DNA from: Caldifarciminota bacterium
GTDB taxonomy: Bacteria; Hydrothermota; 32-111; QNBC01
Length of the DNA: 20,478 nt
Reading direction: 5' to 3'
Assembly: GCA_015486655.1 (NCBI GenBank)
Contig: WFRF01000190.1
Coordinates: 1 to 20,478, forward strand
The position numbers and the translations under genes are program-made. The notes under the pieces are model-generated. The model was given only the letters and a program-made list of their open reading frames with translations, did not search any database and was not told where the DNA came from. The first letter of the stretch is position 1; every line of letters starts with the position of its first letter. Below are positions 15,941 through 20,478 of this stretch, one piece after another.

Positions 15941-16892
15941 TGAAATTTCAGAAAAAATTATTCAGGGTGACATCAGAGCCATAGCAAGGGGGATATCGTT
16001 AGTTGAGAACGGCGGAGAGGAAGGAGAGGAGCTGCTAAAAAATCTCTATGTGGAGGGGCGCTCTTATATATTGGGGATTACAGGTCCTCCGGGTGCGGGA
16101 AAGAGTTCATTAATCAATTTACTCATAGATAAATTCAAAGAACATTTTAATAAAGTCGCCGTTCTTGCCATTGATCCCAGTTCCCCTTTTACCGGAGGAG
16201 CCATACTGGGGGACAGAATACGAATGCAAACCCATACGGGGGATCCCAATGTTTATATAAGAAGTATGGCGTCCAGAGGCCACCTCGGAGGAATTGCGGG
16301 AGCAACGAAAGATGCCATTAAGGTCGTTTCCGCAGGTGGGTATGATTTGGTCATTGTCGAAACAGTGGGTGTAGGCCAGAGTGAAATTGATGTGGTAAAA
16401 CTGGCAGATACAACGGTGCTTGTTCTTGTTCCGGGGCTGGGAGACGAAATTCAGGCTATGAAATCGGGAATCATGGAAATCGGCGATCTGTTTGTAATTA
16501 ATAAATCGGATAAACCGGAATCCGAGAAACTTGCAACAACCGTTAGATGGATAGTTGACGAGCATTATAAAGATTCCGAGTATAAACCGCCGATTATCCC
16601 AACATCGGTATACAAAAATGAGGGAATCGGCGATGCTGTGAGAGACATAATTAAGCATAAGGAATATATTTACAGAACGGGGATTCATACGAACAAGATT
16701 AAGTTGAGGATAAAGGACGATATTAACAGCCTTTTGGAGAGAAAATTAAACGATTTTATTCAGAAACACATAAAGTATCCCGAAAAGATAGAAAAGTGGG
16801 TGGAACAGGTTTACAGAGGTGAATCCACACCTTTTGAAATAATAAAAAGTATACATGAAAATTTAATAATAGATGTTAAGGAGGAGATATGA
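15927..16892 (+). CDS. meaB: MeaB/ArgK-type G3E GTPase, methylmalonyl-CoA mutase chaperone
   Basis: The 321-residue P-loop GTPase protects and reloads the B12 mutase, gating cofactor delivery and preventing inactivation (known for MeaB/MMAA). Visible motifs are Walker A G-P-P-G-A-G-K-S at 53-60, the P-S-S-P-F-T-G-G-A-I-L-G-D-R-I-R-M segment at 84-100 typical of this family, V-E-T-V-G-V-G-Q-S-E at 144-153, and N-K-S-D at 192-195 for guanine specificity. Its ATG lies inside the end of the B12-subunit gene (14-base overlap, no good ribosome binding site of its own), suggesting translational coupling. Its stop overlaps the epimerase start by four bases. Confidence 0.96.
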   Translation: MKKISEISEKIIQGDIRAIARGISLVENGGEEGEELLKNLYVEGRSYILGITGPPGAGKSSLINLLIDKFKEHFNKVAVLAIDPSSPFTGGAILGDRIRMQTHTGDPNVYIRSMASRGHLGGIAGATKDAIKVVSAGGYDLVIVETVGVGQSEIDVVKLADTTVLVLVPGLGDEIQAMKSGIMEIGDLFVINKSDKPESEKLATTVRWIVDEHYKDSEYKPPIIPTSVYKNEGIGDAVRDIIKHKEYIYRTGIHTNKIKLRIKDDINSLLERKLNDFIQKHIKYPEKIEKWVEQVYRGESTPFEIIKSIHENLIIDVKEEI

Positions 16893-17287
16893 TAAAGAAA
16901 ATAGATCATATAGGTATAGCAGTTGACAATTTGGAGAGCAGTATGGAAACATTCAGGGATATACTCGGTTTGGAACTGGTGGAAGTTGAGGAAGTTCCCG
17001 ATCAGAATGTTAAAGTTGCAAAGTTCAGAGTGGGTGATATTGATATTGAACTTCTTCAGGCAACTTCCGAGGACAGTTCAATTGCAAAGTATATTGCGAA
17101 AAAAGGACCGGGAATACACCATATTGCTTACAATGTTGATGATGTTAAAGAGACGATAAATGAACTTGAAGGGAAAGGGGTGGTAATGATAGATAAGGAA
17201 CCGAGACAAGGTGCAGGCGGTAAAAAAATAGCGTTCATTCATCCCAAATCAACCTCAAAAATACTAACGGAACTCTGTGAGGATTAG
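16889..17287 (+). CDS. mce: Methylmalonyl-CoA epimerase
   Basis: The 132-residue VOC-fold protein interconverts (R)- and (S)-methylmalonyl-CoA, linking the mutase product to the decarboxylase. It has the two beta-alpha-beta-beta-beta modules with the expected metal ligands: H7 in I-D-H-I-G-I-A-V, a histidine in G-P-G-I-H-H-I-A-Y, and a C-terminal glutamate in L-T-E-L-C-E. The I-E-L-L-Q-A strand in the middle is also typical. Length matches the family. The start codon overlaps the meaB stop (ATGA) and is preceded by AAGGAGGAG. Confidence 0.95.
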   Translation: MIKKIDHIGIAVDNLESSMETFRDILGLELVEVEEVPDQNVKVAKFRVGDIDIELLQATSEDSSIAKYIAKKGPGIHHIAYNVDDVKETINELEGKGVVMIDKEPRQGAGGKKIAFIHPKSTSKILTELCED

Positions 17288-17289
17288 AT

Positions 17290-18840
17290 ATGAGTTTGGA
17301 AGAAAAGATTTTAAGTCTAAAAAAACTGAAAGAGGAAGCCAGGCTTGGCGGCGGGGAAAAAAGAATAGCCAGTCAGCACGAAAAGGGGAAATACACAGCA
17401 AGGGAAAGGATAGAGAAATTGCTTGACCCCGGAAGTTTTGAAGAGCTAGATATGTTTGTGGAACATCAGAGTACAAATTTCGGTATTGATAAGTCACACT
17501 ATCCAGGAGACGGCGTTGTTGTGGGATACGGGACAATTGACGGCAGATTGGTTTATATATTTTCTCATGATTTTACAGTATTCGGCGGTTCTCTTTCCAG
17601 GACATTTGCAAACAAAGTTTTAAAAGTCATGGATCTTGCGGCGAAAGTCGGAGCGCCGGTTATCGGGATAAACGATTCGGGTGGTGCGAGAATTCAGGAA
17701 GGTGTGGATTCACTAGCAGGTTACGGGGACATATTCCTGAAAAACGTTCTTTATTCGGGTGTAATACCGCAAATTTCGGCAATCACGGGACCATGTGCCG
17801 GTGGCGCCGTTTATTCACCTGCAATTACCGATTTTGTTTTTATGGTTAGAAATACCAGTTACATGTTTGTTACGGGACCGAAGGTTGTTAAAACGGTCAC
17901 CAATGAGGATGTGTCCACGGAAGATCTCGGAGGTTGTCTCGTTCATAACACAAAAAGCGGAGTATCTCATTTTTCATGTAACAACGAAGATGAATTAATC
18001 GAGAGAATAAAAAAACTTTTGAGTTATATCCCGCAGAATAATATGGAACTGCCACCGAGGATACCCAATAATGATCCGATAAACAGACAATGTTTTAATT
18101 TAAACAGCATTGTACCCGATACCCCAAATAAACCCTATGATGTTAAGGAAATAATAAGAGAAATTGTTGATGAGGGAGATTTTTTCGAAGTTCAAGAGCT
18201 GTTTGCCACTAATATCGTTGTAGGATTTGCAAGATTTAACGGTAACAGCGTGGGAATCATAGCAAACCAGCCGAAACATCTTGCAGGTGTGCTGGATATA
18301 AATGCATCTACCAAGGCGGCTCGTTTTGTCCGTTTTTGCGATTCTTTTAACATTCCCATCGTTACGCTTGAAGACGTTCCCGGTTTTTTACCTGGTACAA
18401 AACAGGAACACGGAGGAATCATAAGACACGGCGCCAAGTTATTGTTCGCCTATGCCGAAGCCACAGTTCCCAAAATTACTATAATAATGCGAAAAGCCTA
18501 CGGCGGTGCTTATGACGTTATGAGTTCAAAGCATTTGAGAGGAGATATTAATTATGCCTGGCCATCGGCTGAGATAGCCGTTATGGGACCTAAAGGAGCT
18601 GTAGAGATTATATTCAGAAAAGAGCTTTTACATTCCGATAATGTTGAAGAGGAACTTATGAAATACGAGAAAGAGTATCGTGACAAATTTGCAAATCCCT
18701 ATGTCGCGGCGAAGAAGGGATATATTGATGATATTATTGAACCTCAAAACACACGTTATAAAATAATAATGGCTCTTGAAATGTTGAAAAATAAAAAGGA
18801 AAAATTGCCGTACAAAAAACATGGCAATATACCTTTATAG
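17290..18840 (+). CDS. mmdA: Methylmalonyl-CoA decarboxylase alpha subunit (carboxyltransferase; propionyl-CoA carboxylase beta-like)
   Basis: The 516-residue carboxyltransferase moves the carboxyl group of methylmalonyl-CoA to biotin on the carrier subunit, leaving propionyl-CoA. The two crotonase-like halves are clear. The first has N-D-S-G-G-A-R-I-Q-E-G-V-D-S-L-A-G-Y-G at 128-146 and G-P-C-A-G-G-A-V-Y-S-P-A at 167-178. The second has D-V-P-G-F-L-P-G-T-K-Q-E-H and R-K-A-Y-G-G-A-Y. The sequence alone fits both propionyl-CoA carboxylase beta and decarboxylase alpha subunits. The decarboxylase call rests on the next three genes (membrane-anchored gamma/delta, biotin carrier, beta Na+ pump) and the absence of a biotin carboxylase gene in between. 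It starts 2 bases after the epimerase stop with a GAGG ribosome binding site. Confidence 0.92.
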   Translation: MSLEEKILSLKKLKEEARLGGGEKRIASQHEKGKYTARERIEKLLDPGSFEELDMFVEHQSTNFGIDKSHYPGDGVVVGYGTIDGRLVYIFSHDFTVFGGSLSRTFANKVLKVMDLAAKVGAPVIGINDSGGARIQEGVDSLAGYGDIFLKNVLYSGVIPQISAITGPCAGGAVYSPAITDFVFMVRNTSYMFVTGPKVVKTVTNEDVSTEDLGGCLVHNTKSGVSHFSCNNEDELIERIKKLLSYIPQNNMELPPRIPNNDPINRQCFNLNSIVPDTPNKPYDVKEIIREIVDEGDFFEVQELFATNIVVGFARFNGNSVGIIANQPKHLAGVLDINASTKAARFVRFCDSFNIPIVTLEDVPGFLPGTKQEHGGIIRHGAKLLFAYAEATVPKITIIMRKAYGGAYDVMSSKHLRGDINYAWPSAEIAVMGPKGAVEIIFRKELLHSDNVEEELMKYEKEYRDKFANPYVAAKKGYIDDIIEPQNTRYKIIMALEMLKNKKEKLPYKKHGNIPL

Positions 18841-18850
18841 AGGAGTATTT

Positions 18851-19225
18851 ATGATTGGAATTTCATATATGCTGATCCAGTTTACGGAATTGAGAGGTAT
18901 GAATGACATCCTTTTATTTTCTGTTTACGGTGTGGTTTTTGTCCTTTCCGGGCTTCTGCTCTTGTCCATTACATTGCTTTTATTCAAATTAATTAACAAG
19001 AGGGAAATGAGAAAACTGGAAACAGAAAAGGAAACCGAAAAAGAAAACGTTAAAGCGGAAGAGCTTAAGGAGTTTGACGATGATATAGTCACGGCAATTA
19101 TTACCGCTATAGCTATTGAAGAAAAACTTTATCATGAAGATACTCTATCCGAGCTTACCCTACGCTACAAGGGGCAAAACCCGAGCGGTTGGCAAATGTC
19201 GGATTTAGTGAATAACGGGAGTTAG
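18851..19225 (+). CDS. mmdD: Methylmalonyl-CoA decarboxylase delta/gamma (OadG-like) membrane subunit
   Basis: The 124-residue protein has one long membrane helix (about 19-48), a very charged Lys/Glu linker (about 49-76), and a C-terminal D-D-D-I-V-T-A-I-I-T-A-I-A-I-E-E segment. The last resembles the alanine/isoleucine helix of OadG and MmdD/MmdE subunits. A final S-G-W-Q-M-S-D-L stretch follows. Known relatives anchor the carboxyltransferase to the membrane subunit. I chose ATG 18851 over the in-frame ATG at 18821 because AGAGGAG lies just before it and overlaps the mmdA stop. The family is poorly conserved, so the call relies on position between mmdA and the biotin carrier as well as topology. 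Confidence 0.8.
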   Translation: MIGISYMLIQFTELRGMNDILLFSVYGVVFVLSGLLLLSITLLLFKLINKREMRKLETEKETEKENVKAEELKEFDDDIVTAIITAIAIEEKLYHEDTLSELTLRYKGQNPSGWQMSDLVNNGS

Positions 19226-19226
19226 T

Positions 19227-19646
19227 ATGGCACAGTACATTATTACGATTAACGGAAAAGATTACAAAGTCGATGTAAAGAGCATAGAAGGAACCCTTGC
19301 CGTTATAGAGGTGAACGGTAAGACGGTGACCGTAAATATCAAGGATCTCGGTAAAAAAGAAATGGTTAAAAGACCTAAGTTTAACAGCTCATTGTGTTGT
19401 GTGGATGAGATTGTACCCGTTACAAACAAGCCCATTACAATTAAATCATCATTGCCGGGTGTTATACTGAAAGTACTTGTAAGAGAGGGAGACAAGGTAA
19501 AGAGTGGGCAGGATGTTATTGTTATGGAAGCCATGAAAATGGAAAATCAGATACAGGCAAGTATAAGCGGGACGGTTAAAAAAGTATTTGTCAGGGAAGG
19601 GGATACCATAGAACAAGATGTACCCCTTGTTGAAATTGAGCCTTAA
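19227..19646 (+). CDS. mmdC: Biotin carboxyl carrier subunit of methylmalonyl-CoA decarboxylase
   Basis: The 139-residue product has a C-terminal biotinyl domain with the signature V-M-E-A-M-K-M-E-N; K104 is the biotinylation site. It is framed by the P-G-V-I-L-K-V-L-V-R-E-G-D and S-G-T-V-K-K-V-F-V-R-E-G-D half-repeats of the flattened barrel. The N-terminal about 45 residues form a small beta region (I-T-I-N-G-K-D-Y-K-V-D-V) seen in decarboxylase and transcarboxylase carriers. The linker is short and contains two adjacent cysteines (57-58), not the long Pro/Ala linker of many relatives. It carries CO2 from MmdA to MmdB. The start lies directly after the mmdD stop. Confidence 0.95.
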   Translation: MAQYIITINGKDYKVDVKSIEGTLAVIEVNGKTVTVNIKDLGKKEMVKRPKFNSSLCCVDEIVPVTNKPITIKSSLPGVILKVLVREGDKVKSGQDVIVMEAMKMENQIQASISGTVKKVFVREGDTIEQDVPLVEIEP

Positions 19647-19655
19647 GGAGAAGGT

Positions 19656-20478
19656 ATGAATACGTTTATGCTTTTCTTGCAGAACACGGGTTTTTATAAT
19701 ATAAGTATCAAAACGGGAATAATGCTCATTATCGGCATTGTATTTATATATCTTGCCATAAAAAAAGAATACGAACCATTGCTTTTGCTGCCCATAGGTT
19801 TCGGCATTCTTATAGGTAATATACCGATTCCGCCGTCGGCAACGGTTGGTGTGTATAAAACCGGTTCCGTAATGAATATACTTTACTGGGGGGTTAAAAC
19901 CGGGCTTTATCCGCCGCTTATATTTTTGGGAATAGGAGCCCTTACCGATTTCTCCACATTAATTTCAAATCCGAAAACAATTATTCTCGGGGGAGCCGCG
20001 CAGATAGGTGTCTTTGCAACTTTTATAACGGCTATACTGTTGGGATTCAGTCAACCTGCATCTGCGGCAATTGGTTTAATCGGGGGAGCAGACGGTCCCA
20101 CATCAATTTACATTGCCACAAAACTGGCGCCCAAATTACTGGGACCTATTGCAATTGCGGCATACTCTTATATGGCACTTGTTCCGGTAATTCAACCCCC
20201 AATTATGAAATTACTTACGTCGAAAAAAGAACGTCTGATCAGAATGAAAGCGCCACGCCCTGTTTCAAAAAAGGAAAAAATAATTTTCCCCATTGTGGCT
20301 TTTCTTATCAGTGCATTTATAGCTCCCGCGGCATTACCTCTTTTGGGAATGTTGTTTCTCGGTAACATATTTAAAGAGAGCGGTGTTACAGACAGATTGG
20401 CTAAAACGGCAGGCAATTCATTGATAAATATTTTTACAATATTGATAGGGGTATGTGTAGGGGCAAGTACGCAGGGAG
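19656..20478 (+). CDS. mmdB: Methylmalonyl-CoA decarboxylase beta subunit, Na+-pumping (partial, runs off the right edge)
   Basis: The ATG at 19656, preceded by AAGGAG that overlaps the mmdC stop, opens a frame with no stop to the window end: 274 residues beginning M-N-T-F-M-L-F-L-Q-N. It is a polytopic membrane protein of the OadB/GcdB/MmdB family. These decarboxylate carboxybiotin in the membrane and couple this to Na+ export. The family hallmark G-G-A-D-G-P-T at 143-149 contains the aspartate shown to be essential in Klebsiella OadB. The L-L-L-L-P-I-G-F-G-I-L-I-G-N-I segment (about 42-56) and P-P-L-I-F-L-G-I-G-A-L-T-D-F (86-99) are also conserved. Family members are about 370-400 residues, so roughly the last quarter to third is missing. 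Confidence 0.95.
   Translation, partial: MNTFMLFLQNTGFYNISIKTGIMLIIGIVFIYLAIKKEYEPLLLLPIGFGILIGNIPIPPSATVGVYKTGSVMNILYWGVKTGLYPPLIFLGIGALTDFSTLISNPKTIILGGAAQIGVFATFITAILLGFSQPASAAIGLIGGADGPTSIYIATKLAPKLLGPIAIAAYSYMALVPVIQPPIMKLLTSKKERLIRMKAPRPVSKKEKIIFPIVAFLISAFIAPAALPLLGMLFLGNIFKESGVTDRLAKTAGNSLINIFTILIGVCVGASTQG

Noticed and set aside
17290..18840. Annotation as propionyl-CoA carboxylase beta subunit of a carboxylating enzyme
   Set aside because: The protein fits, but the genes that follow encode a membrane anchor, biotin carrier and Na+-pumping beta subunit, and no biotin carboxylase is present in the visible operon, favouring the decarboxylase.

Overview
The window looks like a chromosome segment of a diderm, fermentative (probably anaerobic) bacterium with AT-rich DNA, strong AAGGAGG-type ribosome binding sites and ordinary stop codons. 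The 16S rRNA has many lineage-specific substitutions, including a change inside the normally invariant GGATTAGATACCC block. This suggests an uncultivated or poorly sampled phylum, possibly near the FCB group, Cloacimonadota or WOR-3. I cannot place it by eye. An outer-membrane-barrel-like protein and lipoproteins point to an outer membrane.

Region 1 (1-2015): a DUF3467 gene on the minus strand, cut by the left edge, and a plus-strand amidohydrolase flank a 519-bp gene-free stretch. That stretch holds a mosaic of REP-like palindromes, a degenerate 7-bp tandem repeat with an inverted partner, and twin GCG..CGC hairpins.

Region 2 (2016-6120): an unusual rRNA operon. Two sigma70-type promoters, each followed by a boxA-like element, precede a 16S gene bracketed by a 13-bp processing stem. 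tRNA-Ile(GAT) follows. Where tRNA-Ala and then 23S would be expected, a 385-residue secreted, barrel-like protein gene sits between tRNA-Ile and tRNA-Ala(TGC). Its stop codon lies inside tRNA-Ala. A Trp-rich lipoprotein and a strong intrinsic terminator end the unit. No 23S or 5S gene is in the window.

Region 3 (6121-12522): an MFS transporter meets a convergent pair, an M3 oligoendopeptidase (pepF-like) followed by a flavin-reductase-like protein. Next come a divergent lipoprotein with Ig/FlgD-like C-terminal sequence and a stand-alone CheR-type methyltransferase with TPR-like repeats.

Region 4 (12609-20478, runs off the right edge): a tightly packed operon behind one clear promoter. Its order is acetate/propionate kinase, methylmalonyl-CoA mutase catalytic subunit, mutase B12 subunit, MeaB chaperone GTPase, methylmalonyl-CoA epimerase, then mmdA, mmdD, mmdC and mmdB of a Na+-pumping methylmalonyl-CoA decarboxylase. 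Together they can convert succinyl-CoA to propionyl-CoA plus CO2 while exporting Na+. A short-chain acyl kinase is available for ATP formation. This is a Propionigenium/Veillonella-type propionate-forming module; the direction of flux is inferred.
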